From Pseudomonadota bacterium (lineage in GTDB: Bacteria; Pseudomonadota; Gammaproteobacteria; Burkholderiales; Rhodocyclaceae), in NCBI GenBank assembly GCA_021811225.1, contig JAJZPJ010000021.1, positions 1 through 10,795 of the forward strand: 10,795 bases of DNA, written 5' to 3'. The notes beneath the pieces are model-generated. The model was not told the origin of the DNA and did no database searches. It worked only from the letters and a program-made list of their open reading frames with translations. A program made the translations under genes and the position numbers. Each line of letters starts with the position of its first letter. Positions within the stretch are counted from its first letter, which is position 1. Of this stretch, positions 1 to 6,162 are shown one piece after another.

Positions 1-944
1 CCGGTGATGAAGGTGCTGCGGATCGTGATCTCCGGGCAGAGGTCGCGCCAGGCGCGGATCCGCGCCAGGTTGTTCTCGCTGCTCGCGGGCCGCTTCATCA
101 GCTTGAGCAGACGCGGGCTGGCGTGCTGGAGAGGCACGTCGAGGTAGGGCAGGATCCTGCCCGCGCTCATCAGCGGGATCAGCTCATCGACGCTCGGGTA
201 AGGGTAGACGTAGTGCAGCCGCACCCAGACGCCCAGCTCGCCCAGCGCCTGGCACAGTTCGAACAGCCGGGTCTTGACCGGCCGGCCGTGCCAGAAGCCG
301 GTGCGGTACTTGAGATCGACGCCGTAGGCGCTGGTGTCCTGGGAGATCACCAGCAATTCCCTGACGCCGGCATCGACCAGCGCCTCGGCCTCGTTCATCA
401 CCTCGCCGATCGGCCGGCTGACCAGGTCGCCGCGCAGGGAGGGGATGATGCAGAAGCTGCAGCGGTGATTGCAGCCCTCGGAGATCTTCAGATAGGCGTA
501 GTGCTGGGGGGTCAGGCGTATGCCCTGGGCCGGCACCAGGTCGATGAAGGGATCGCCGACTCTGTGCAGGGGGGCGGGCAGGTGGGCGTGCACCGCGCTC
601 ATCACCTCTGCCGCGGCGTGCGGGCCGGTGACCGCGAGCACCTGCGGGTGAGCGCGCTGCACGACGTCGCCCTTGGCGCCCAGGCAGCCGGTGACGATGA
701 CGCGGCCGTTCTCGGCCAGCGCCTCGCCGATCGCGTCGAGCGACTCCTCGACCGCGGCGTCGATGAAGCCGCAGGTATTGACCACCACCAGATCGGCGCC
801 CTGATAGGAGCCGGAGATGGCGTAGCCCTCGCTCTTCAGGCGGGTGAGGATCTGCTCGGAGTCCACCGTGGCCTTGGGGCAGCCGAGCGAGACGAAGCCG
901 ATGGTGGGGGGTTTGCCGTTGATCATGTTGCCGCTGCTTTCCAT
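1..944 (-). CDS. rimO: Ribosomal protein S12 methylthiotransferase RimO, 3' end cut by window edge
   Basis: Radical-SAM enzyme that adds a methylthio group to the conserved aspartate of ribosomal protein S12, in the cytoplasm, using two iron-sulfur clusters. About 314 residues are visible; the family is about 440 long, so the end of the radical-SAM domain and the TRAM domain lie outside. The N-terminal MTTase domain carries its three cluster cysteines in SLGCPKA, NTCGFID and TGCLGA. The radical-SAM motif C-x3-C-x2-C is in EGCNHRCSFC (Cys158, Cys162, Cys165 from this start). SLGCPK and the later LQHASPRLLKLMKRP segment favour RimO over MiaB. I chose the ATG at 944. An in-frame ATG at 926 (Met7) is also possible, since neither has a convincing Shine-Dalgarno. 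The gene follows the catabolic cassette in the same direction after a 169-base gap. Family assignment is near certain; the exact start is not. Confidence 0.96.
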   Translation of the reverse strand, partial: MESSGNMINGKPPTIGFVSLGCPKATVDSEQILTRLKSEGYAISGSYQGADLVVVNTCGFIDAAVEESLDAIGEALAENGRVIVTGCLGAKGDVVQRAHPQVLAVTGPHAAAEVMSAVHAHLPAPLHRVGDPFIDLVPAQGIRLTPQHYAYLKISEGCNHRCSFCIIPSLRGDLVSRPIGEVMNEAEALVDAGVRELLVISQDTSAYGVDLKYRTGFWHGRPVKTRLFELCQALGELGVWVRLHYVYPYPSVDELIPLMSAGRILPYLDVPLQHASPRLLKLMKRPASSENNLARIRAWRDLCPEITIRSTFIT

Positions 945-1011
945 GGAAGTCTGCGCCCCAGGATGCGGGGCGCGGGACCGCCTATTATCCCCGGTATTGC
1001 GCCTCAGGGCT

Positions 1012-1113
1012 TCACCGCAAGGTCTTGACGTTCAGCCCGGCGACCGGCTTGAAACTCTTGTCGCCGGTCAGGAACAGATGTCGGGTGCCGAGCTGGATGA
1101 ACAGTACTGCCTC
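1012..1113 (-). pseudogene. Orphan 33-codon C-terminal remnant, PIN-toxin-like
   Basis: Directly after the TAA of the MFS gene, and in the same frame, 33 sense codons run to a TGA at 1014-1012. There is no start codon. The peptide begins EAVLFIQLGTRHLFLTGDKS and ends in GLNVKTLR. A hydrophobic helix, a strand with TGDKSF, then a short GL-x-V-x-x-L strand is the usual layout at the C-terminus of PIN-domain (VapC-type) toxins. It does not look like part of a transporter. I infer the 3' stump of a gene whose 5' part was lost when the neighbouring cassette arrived. The match is by eye to a loose pattern over few residues, so the PIN label is tentative. A chance open stretch in high-GC DNA is the alternative. 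Confidence 0.35.
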
Positions 1114-2523
1114 TTAACGCGCAATATCCTCCAGGCGGCGCTGCGTCACCTTCGGTCCCATCGCGGCAATCACGATGAACACCCCCACCATGGCCGCGGC
1201 GATGAAACTGAACACCCCCATGGCGCCATAGTGCCCCAGCAGCCAGGCGATCAAAAACCCGCTGAACACCGCGCTGATGCGGCTGAATGAATACACAAAG
1301 CCCACCGCCCGCGCCCGGATGCGCGTCGGGTAAAGCTCGGACTGGTAAGCGTGAAAGGCAAAGCTCATCCAGTTGTTCGCCAGCGTCACCAGAATGCCGA
1401 ACAGCACGATCGGCAGCGCGACCGAAGAATTGGCGAACAGCAGCCCGGCGGCGGCTACTACCAGGGCAGCGATACCGATCTGCCACTTGCGCTCAAAGCG
1501 GTCCGCAAACACCAAACCGATCAGCGGGCCCACCGGATTGGCAATCGCGATGATGAAGGTGTACTCCAGCGACTTGGTCACATCCAGCCCCTTGGAAATC
1601 AGGTAGGTCGGTGCCCAGACCGCGAAGCCGTAAAATCCCACGGTCTGCAGGATGTTGAACAGGATCAGCATGGTGGTGCGGCGACGGTACGTGCCCTGCC
1701 ACATTTCGATCCATGCACCGCGCACGGTTTCGTCCTCCCCCGCCACCACGACCGGCGGCGGTAGCGGCTTCCCCGTCTCGGCCTGCACCTTGTGCTCGAT
1801 GATGCGCATGATGCGATCGGCCTCCTCGTGCCGGCCATGCTGCGCCAGCCAGCGCGCCGACTCCGGCAGCCGCAAGCGGATGAACCACACGAACACCGCG
1901 CCAATCGCGCCGATGATCGCCACCCAGCGCCAGCCGTCCAGCCCCAGGATTTGCTGCGGCACCAGCATCCACCCCAGGAAAGCCACCACCGGCACCGCGG
2001 AAAAAGCGAAGAACTGGTTGAACGCAAAATATCGCCCGCGTTGTGCGCGCGGCGCAATTTCCGACACATAGCTGTCGATGTTCACCAGTTCCACGCCGAT
2101 GCCGATGGCAGCGATGAAGCGCCAGATGTCGATGCCCATCGCCGTGTGCTGAAACGCCATGACCAGCGTGCCCGCGCAGTACCATAGCAGCGACCAGGTG
2201 TAGACCGCGCGGCGCCCATAGCGGTCCGACAGCCAGCTCACGAACAGCGTGCCCACCCACAGCCCGCCGAACAGCGCGGCCACGAAGCTGGCAATGCCCT
2301 CCATGCCGAACAGCCCCTTGGTGGTGGCGGTGAACACCCCACTTTTGAACAGGCCTGGGGCGATGTAGGCGGTGAGGAATAGGTCGTAGAACTCGAATGC
2401 GCCGCCCAGCGACAGCAAGGCAACCATGTTGCGTACCGTGCGCGAGGGCGGCAAACGGTCGATGCGCGCGGCGATCGTCGCATTCTGTGGCGACGGCGCC
2501 GGAGTTACGGGTATTGAAGCCAT
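1114..2523 (-). CDS. MFS transporter, putative organic acid (metabolite):H+ symporter
   Basis: A 469-residue inner-membrane carrier of the major facilitator superfamily with about 12 hydrophobic segments and a long cytoplasmic loop around residues 222-285, the usual family length and layout. MFS motif A is visible as SDRYGRR (99-105) and echoed as ADRFERK (340-346) in the second half. PESARWL (220-226) ends the first half, and ELYPTRIRARAVG (396-408) is the conserved segment typical of sugar and organic-acid porters. The ATG at 2523 follows a good ribosome site (AGGAGA, about 7 bases upstream). It is the last gene of the cassette, 113 bases after the lyase gene, and probably imports the acid that the CoA-transferase and lyase process. 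Substrate and coupling ion cannot be read from sequence. An aromatic-acid or other dicarboxylate porter is equally compatible. Confidence 0.93.
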   Translation of the reverse strand: MASIPVTPAPSPQNATIAARIDRLPPSRTVRNMVALLSLGGAFEFYDLFLTAYIAPGLFKSGVFTATTKGLFGMEGIASFVAALFGGLWVGTLFVSWLSDRYGRRAVYTWSLLWYCAGTLVMAFQHTAMGIDIWRFIAAIGIGVELVNIDSYVSEIAPRAQRGRYFAFNQFFAFSAVPVVAFLGWMLVPQQILGLDGWRWVAIIGAIGAVFVWFIRLRLPESARWLAQHGRHEEADRIMRIIEHKVQAETGKPLPPPVVVAGEDETVRGAWIEMWQGTYRRRTTMLILFNILQTVGFYGFAVWAPTYLISKGLDVTKSLEYTFIIAIANPVGPLIGLVFADRFERKWQIGIAALVVAAAGLLFANSSVALPIVLFGILVTLANNWMSFAFHAYQSELYPTRIRARAVGFVYSFSRISAVFSGFLIAWLLGHYGAMGVFSFIAAAMVGVFIVIAAMGPKVTQRRLEDIAR

Positions 2524-2549
2524 GTCTTGTCTCCTGATGTTTTTCGGTT

Positions 2550-2596
2550 GTTTAAAATTCAGTTGGTGGGAAGCAGCGTCTGTCTAAACTTCAGTT
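2550..2596. repeat. Pair of imperfect 15-base direct repeats before the MFS gene
   Basis: GTTTAAAATTCAGTT (2550-2564) and GTCTAAACTTCAGTT (2582-2596) differ at two positions and start 32 bases apart, about three helical turns. The second copy also holds an inverted repeat, AAACT-TC-AGTTT. They sit in the 113-base gap just upstream of the transporter start and are AT-rich against their surroundings. A regulator-binding site controlling the transporter separately from the upstream genes is possible. A chance duplication is not excluded. Confidence 0.35.
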
Positions 2597-2636
2597 TTCA
2601 TGGGACAAACCTTTTTTGGGTTGAATGCCTTCGCTT

Positions 2637-3581
2637 TCAAACGCTCTGGGGCGATGCTTGGTGCGGATGCAGATCGGTCCTTTTCCCGGCCTTGAGGACC
2701 TGCCCCGGAACGTCGTGGCCGAGGATGCGCGGCAGGTCTTTCGCGATCGCGAGCAGCCGATCCAGGTCCACGCCCGTATCGATGCCGCACAACTCCAGCA
2801 TGTGCACCAGGTCCTCGGTGCAGATGTTTCCCGTGGCGCCCGGCGCAAAGGGGCAGCCGCCGATGCCGCCCAGCGAGGCGTCGAAGCTGCGGGCGCCGGC
2901 ATCGACGGCGGCGATCACGTTGGCCAGTCCCATGCCACGCGTATTATGAAAATGCAGGGTCAGCGGGACTCCCCGGAACGTCTGCAGAAAGATCTGCACC
3001 AGTTCTCCGACCTGCAGTGGAGCGGCCATGCCCGTCGTGTCGGCGAGCGTCACACTGCGCATGCCCATGTCGAGGTAGCGCGCGGCAGTCCGCATGATCT
3101 TGCTCGGCGCCTGGTCGCCCTCGAAGGGACAGCCAAAGGCTGTGGCGATGGTGCCGTTCACGCGCACCCCGGTCCCCTTGATCATCGCCATAACGCAGCG
3201 GAACTGTTCCAGCGATTGTTCGCAGGTCATCCGCATGTTCGCCAGGTTGTGTCTTTCCCCGGCGGACATGACCAGATTGATCTCGCCCACCCCGCAGGCC
3301 AGCGCCCGCTCGCAACCGCGTTCGTTCGGTACCAGAGAGACATAGATCACATCCGCTGCCCTGGCGATTCCACGCATGACTTCCTCGGCGTCCCGGAGGT
3401 TGGGGATCGCCCTGGGCGAGACGAACGAGGTCACCTCGATCTTGGCGAGGCCGCTCTGGGAAAGCCGGTCTATCAGCCGGATCTTGACTTCGGTCGGCAC
3501 AAACATCGGCTCGCTCTGGAAACCATCGCGAACCGCGACATCGTTGATCGAAACCCTTGTGGGCGATTTCGAGAGCCGCAT
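2637..3581 (-). CDS. HMG-CoA lyase family protein (hydroxymethylglutaryl-CoA or related acyl-CoA lyase)
   Basis: A 314-residue TIM-barrel lyase of the HMGL family, which cleaves 3-hydroxy-3-methylglutaryl-CoA to acetoacetate and acetyl-CoA or, in relatives, citramalyl-CoA to pyruvate and acetyl-CoA. Catalytic and metal-site residues are all present with the spacing of the human enzyme: Arg18 and Asp19 (DVAVRDGFQSE), Glu49 (IEVTSFVSP), His210 and His212 (LHFHNTRG), Cys243 in the signature GGIGGCPFAPGATGN, and Asn252. From Arg18 the offsets are 31, 192, 225 and 234, the same as human Arg41 to Glu72, His233, Cys266 and Asn275. The ATG at 3581 has a strong AAAGGAG site 7 bases upstream, and only 29 bases separate it from the CoA-transferase stop, so the two genes are surely co-transcribed. 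Active lyase chemistry is well supported. Which acyl-CoA it cleaves is open. Confidence 0.95.
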   Translation of the reverse strand: MRLSKSPTRVSINDVAVRDGFQSEPMFVPTEVKIRLIDRLSQSGLAKIEVTSFVSPRAIPNLRDAEEVMRGIARAADVIYVSLVPNERGCERALACGVGEINLVMSAGERHNLANMRMTCEQSLEQFRCVMAMIKGTGVRVNGTIATAFGCPFEGDQAPSKIMRTAARYLDMGMRSVTLADTTGMAAPLQVGELVQIFLQTFRGVPLTLHFHNTRGMGLANVIAAVDAGARSFDASLGGIGGCPFAPGATGNICTEDLVHMLELCGIDTGVDLDRLLAIAKDLPRILGHDVPGQVLKAGKRTDLHPHQASPQSV

Positions 3582-3610
3582 TGCTTGATCTCCTTTGCGG
3601 CTGGAGCCGC

Positions 3611-4828
3611 CTAAATGACACCCTGCGCCCTGAGTTCAACGATTGCGTTGCCGTCGATGCCAATCGATGCCAGCACCTCCGCGGTATGGGCGCCTAGCGC
3701 GGGACCGAGCCACTTTGTCTGCCCAGGTGTCTCGCTTAACTTGGGTACGATGCCGGGAAGGTCGATGGGGTGCCCATCCGGTAGGGAGAACTGCCCGATC
3801 ATGTCGCGCGCCCGGTAATGGGGGTCTGCATGAATGTCGGCCGCCGTGTAAATCTTGCTGCTCGGAACCGCTGCCTCATTGAGCGTTTTGAGCACGTCTT
3901 CCAGGTCTCGAGAGATCGTCCACCTGGAGATCGCTTCGTCAAGCATGTCGTTGTGCTCCACACGGCCGTCATTGCGGGCGAGTTTGGGGTCGTTGGCCAG
4001 GTCATTGCGGCCGATGGCCTTCATCATCCGCTTGAAAATGCTGTCGCCATTGCCAGCGATGATCACATACCGACCGTCCTTGCACGGGTAAGTGTTCGAG
4101 GGGGAGATCCCCGGCAAGCTTGCGCCCGTGCACTCGCGGACATGACCGGAAACCGAAAACTCCGGAATGAGGCTCTCCATCACGCCGAAGACGGCCTCAT
4201 ACAGTGCGACGTCGATATATTGCCCCTTGCCGCCATTGACTTTGAGGTGATACATCGCCAGCAGCGCACCGATCACCCCGTACAGTGAAGCAAGCGAGTC
4301 ACCGATGCTGATGCCCACCCGTACGGGTGGGCGGTCGGGGTAGCCCGCGAGATAACGCAGCCCGCCCAGGGATTCCGCGATGGCCGCGAATCCGGGCCTA
4401 TCCCGATAGGGGCCAGTCTGGCCGTAGCCGGAGATGCGCACCATGATCAGCGCAGGATTCAGCGTCGACAACTGCTCCCAGCCCAAGCCCCATTCTTCGA
4501 GTGACCCGGGTCGGAAGTTCTCAATGACGATGTCCGCGTCCCGAACGAGATCGCGCACGATCTGCTGCCCCTTCTCCGACTTGAGGTTGACCGTGATCGA
4601 CTTTTTGTTGCGGCTCTGCGAGTACCACCACAACGATGTCCCTTTGTGCAGCTTGCGCCATTTGCGCAGCGGATCGCCATCACCGGGAGGCTCGATCTTG
4701 ATCACCTCGGCGCCGAACTGGGCTAAAAGACTCCCGGCATAGGGGCCGGCGATGAGCGTCCCCAGCTCGATAACCTTCATGCCCGCAAGGGGCGATTTCT
4801 CGCTGTTGCTCGATGCTTTCGGGTTCAT
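3611..4828 (-). CDS. Type III acyl-CoA transferase, CaiB/BaiF family
   Basis: A 405-residue family III CoA-transferase that moves CoA from a donor thioester, often succinyl-CoA, to a free carboxylic acid through an aspartyl-CoA intermediate in the cytoplasm. Family landmarks run the full length: GMKVIELGTLIAGPYAG (16-32), the CoA-binding SRNKKSITVNLKSEKG (72-87), VIENFRPGSLEEWGL (101-115), SGYGQTGPYRDRPGFAAIAE (133-152) and ISIGDS with Asp177 as the expected catalytic aspartate (Asp169 in formyl-CoA transferase). GKGQYIDVALYEAV follows. Length is normal. The ATG at 4828 has AAAGGA about 6 bases upstream. It is the first structural gene after lysR and is tightly linked to the lyase, so it probably makes that enzyme's CoA substrate. 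Formyl-CoA, citramalate, mesaconate and other transferases share these motifs, so specificity is undetermined. Confidence 0.95.
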   Translation of the reverse strand: MNPKASSNSEKSPLAGMKVIELGTLIAGPYAGSLLAQFGAEVIKIEPPGDGDPLRKWRKLHKGTSLWWYSQSRNKKSITVNLKSEKGQQIVRDLVRDADIVIENFRPGSLEEWGLGWEQLSTLNPALIMVRISGYGQTGPYRDRPGFAAIAESLGGLRYLAGYPDRPPVRVGISIGDSLASLYGVIGALLAMYHLKVNGGKGQYIDVALYEAVFGVMESLIPEFSVSGHVRECTGASLPGISPSNTYPCKDGRYVIIAGNGDSIFKRMMKAIGRNDLANDPKLARNDGRVEHNDMLDEAISRWTISRDLEDVLKTLNEAAVPSSKIYTAADIHADPHYRARDMIGQFSLPDGHPIDLPGIVPKLSETPGQTKWLGPALGAHTAEVLASIGIDGNAIVELRAQGVI

Positions 4829-4941
4829 GGATTCCTTTTTTCCCCTCGCTGCGCTTGGCGCAGTTTCTCTTTGCGTCTGTCGGCTACCGCTGGGCTGCGC
4901 CTGTGCCGGCGCGATGGCCGGTGTTCGCTTGTTCCGATCGG

Positions 4942-4950
4942 TGCCGCATA
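4942..4950. promoter_or_regulatory. Candidate regulator half-site upstream of the CoA-transferase gene
   Basis: TGCCGCATA lies about 115-120 bases before the CoA-transferase start and is repeated exactly, in the same orientation, inside the near-palindrome upstream of lysR (6025-6033). A shared word in both intergenic regions flanking lysR is what a LysR-type operator would look like. By rough count a 9-base match between two 200-base regions is not rare by chance, so this is weak evidence. Confidence 0.25.
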
Positions 4951-5004
4951 GTGTGAGTCAGAGTATGAATGCGTCTTCAGGCGGGGCAAAACATTATTGT
5001 GCGA

Positions 5005-5033
5005 GCCTGCCATCGCGAAACGCGATGGCAGGC
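5005..5033 (-). terminator. Strong hairpin after lysR, possible terminator or REP-like element
   Basis: A perfect 13-base inverted repeat (GCCTGCCATCGCG at 5005-5017 and its complement at 5021-5033) with a 3-base loop lies 12 bases after the lysR stop. On the minus-strand transcript it is followed by TCGCACAATAATGTTTTGC, which is not a proper U-tract. It may weakly terminate lysR transcription, stabilise the 3' end, or be a repetitive extragenic palindrome. The 11 bases CGATGGCAGGC are repeated in tandem at 5034-5044, giving the left arm two possible partners. Confidence 0.6.
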
Positions 5034-5044
5034 CGATGGCAGGC
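5023..5044. repeat. 11-base tandem repeat overlapping the lysR hairpin
   Basis: CGATGGCAGGC occurs twice head to tail (5023-5033 and 5034-5044). The first copy is the right arm of the hairpin at 5005-5033 and the second ends one base from the lysR stop codon. Either copy can pair with the left arm, so two alternative folds exist, the short-loop one being clearly more stable. Confidence 0.75.
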
Positions 5045-5045
5045 T

Positions 5046-5948
5046 TTAGGCGGCGGGATTGGGGTATCGTTTGCCAAGATGGTCGACCAGAATTCTGGCG
5101 GCGACCGAAAGGGCTTCATAGGAGCGAACGCATATAGCCAGTTCACGTTTCGCCCATGGCTCATTCAATGGGACGGCTTCGATAGCCAAGGATTTCAGAT
5201 AGGGTCGTGCGCTAATACTCGGAAGGATTCCGATGCCCAACCCGGCATCGACCATCAGGCAAAGTGCGTCGTAGCTCGTAACCTGAATCCGCAGCTTCAG
5301 GCTTCGTTCAAGTTCTGTCGCCGCTTTGATCAGTTGATAATTGATTGCGCTGCCGGTATGAAGGCCGACATAATCGAACTCGAGTGTTTCGAGAAGAGAG
5401 ACGGATTGTTTTCGTGCGAGAACATGCTGTTTGGGCGTAATAAGTACGAGTTCATCACTATGGCAGGGGAAGAGTTCCAGATTCTGGTCATGATGCCCCA
5501 TGGTGAAGATGCCCATATCCGCTGCGTTCTCGGCAACCGCCTTGATGATCACCGTGCTGATTCTTTCTTCCAGATGAATTTGCACGCGCGGGTAAACCGC
5601 CAAGAAGGATTTCAGTTTTCCCGGAAGGAACTGGGTGATCGCAGAGATATTGGCAAACACCCTGACATGGCCGCGAATGCCGCTTGAGTATTCCCGCATC
5701 TGCGAGTAAATCTCATCGAGATTGTGCAGAATCCCCCGCGCAAGATTCAACAATGCAATGCCCGCCGCAGTGGGTTCGATGCCCCTATTGCTGCGTGTCA
5801 GTAACTTGGTATCCAGTATCTCCTCCAGTTCGCTGAGTCGTTTGCTGACTGCAGAAGCCGCAATATGCTCAAGCTCGGCTGCGGCAGCGATCGTCCCTTC
5901 TTCGACGACACTGACAAATAATCTTAGAGATGTCGGATCGAGCCGCAT
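5046..5948 (-). CDS. LysR-family transcriptional regulator
   Basis: A 300-residue LysR-type regulator of standard length. An N-terminal winged helix-turn-helix (about residues 4-62) contains LRLFVSVVEEGTIAAAAELE and SAVSKRLSELEEILDTKLLT. The linker helix follows, then the effector-binding domain (about 88-292) with RVFANISAITQFLPGKL and the conserved DAGLGIGILP near its end. The ATG at 5948 puts the HTH at the expected position. A GAGAAAG stretch lies about 8 bases upstream. It is the first gene of the cassette and points the same way as the genes it presumably controls, instead of the more common divergent arrangement. The separating 217 bases hold a hairpin and a candidate operator. Its GC is lower than the neighbours (26 of 60 at 5401-5460, 28 of 60 at 5701-5760), hinting at a different origin. 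Its ligand, likely a pathway acid or CoA ester, is unknown. Confidence 0.95.
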   Translation of the reverse strand: MRLDPTSLRLFVSVVEEGTIAAAAELEHIAASAVSKRLSELEEILDTKLLTRSNRGIEPTAAGIALLNLARGILHNLDEIYSQMREYSSGIRGHVRVFANISAITQFLPGKLKSFLAVYPRVQIHLEERISTVIIKAVAENAADMGIFTMGHHDQNLELFPCHSDELVLITPKQHVLARKQSVSLLETLEFDYVGLHTGSAINYQLIKAATELERSLKLRIQVTSYDALCLMVDAGLGIGILPSISARPYLKSLAIEAVPLNEPWAKRELAICVRSYEALSVAARILVDHLGKRYPNPAA

Positions 5949-6017
5949 GATTCTATCTTTCTCGCCATCGGACGATTGGCCATCTCTGGTCCAGTTGCGG
6001 CGCTAAACATAGCGTCG

Positions 6018-6077
6018 TCAATAATGCCGCATAATCTCCGCAGCACGCGATTTGGATTTTGCCACAATCGGCTGCAT
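6018..6077 (-). pseudogene. 19-codon ORF, possible 5' stump of a Phd/YefM-like antitoxin gene
   Basis: A short ORF starts at ATG 6077 and ends at TGA 6018, reading MQPIVAKSKSRAAEIMRHY. A V-A-K-S-K/R start followed by an amphipathic basic helix resembles the first residues of some Phd/YefM-type antitoxins, which are often paired with PIN toxins. GGGG stands about 7 bases before the ATG. It sits at the right edge of the catabolic cassette, while a PIN-like stump sits at the left edge, and the order fits antitoxin followed by toxin. Nineteen residues cannot carry this call alone. It could be a chance ORF or a leader peptide of lysR, whose candidate operator overlaps its 3' end. Confidence 0.2.
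6021..6035. promoter_or_regulatory. Candidate LysR operator upstream of lysR (T-N11-A near-palindrome)
   Basis: ATAATGCCGCATAAT is an inverted repeat (ATAATGC / GCATAAT around a central C) with one mismatched pair, and it contains a T-N11-A frame (T6022 to A6034), the minimal LysR-box pattern. It lies about 73-87 bases before the lysR start, a normal place for an autoregulatory site. Its core TGCCGCATA recurs upstream of the CoA-transferase gene at 4942. T-N11-A is loose, so the call rests on the symmetry and the second copy. Confidence 0.4.
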
Positions 6078-6104
6078 GCTCAACCCCGGAAGGCTGGGTC
6101 GCCC

Positions 6105-6121
6105 GCGCCCTCGGGAGGCGC
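6105..6121 (-). terminator. Short GC-rich hairpin after the GGDEF-EAL gene
   Basis: GCGCC (6105-6109) and GGCGC (6117-6121) form a 5-base GC stem with a 7-base loop about 40 bases after the stop of the signalling gene. No U-run follows on the minus strand. It might contribute to ending the cheB-GGDEF-EAL transcript, but such stems are common in high-GC DNA. The rest of the gap 5949-6162 shows only the 19-codon ORF and the candidate operator. Confidence 0.2.
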
Positions 6122-6162
6122 ACTGGACCACCTATTACAAGCTGAATTTGCCAGGCACCTCA

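Noticed and set aside
984..989. GATAAT, a possible -10 box for rimO
   Set aside because: No -35 element stands at a suitable distance, so a promoter cannot be supported.
123..1028. Plus-strand open frame (301 codons) opposite rimO
   Set aside because: It is fully antisense to a clearly recognised RimO, with a biased composition typical of a mirror frame.
2625..3614. Plus-strand open frame (329 codons) opposite the HMGL-family lyase
   Set aside because: The minus strand encodes a lyase with every catalytic residue at the correct spacing, so this is a shadow frame.
4966..4995. Possible sigma-70 promoter for the CoA-transferase gene (TTGCCC, 16 bases, CATACT)
   Set aside because: Each hexamer matches the consensus at only four of six positions. 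Such matches are frequent by chance, so it is not listed as a feature.
4825..5013. 62-codon minus-strand ORF just upstream of the CoA-transferase gene
   Set aside because: It overlaps the CoA-transferase ribosome-binding site and start, has a basic low-complexity composition, and starts inside the hairpin arm. It is probably not translated.
4752..5687. Plus-strand open frame (311 codons) spanning the caiB start, the intergenic gap and most of lysR
   Set aside because: It crosses two real minus-strand genes and a hairpin and shows no recognisable domain.
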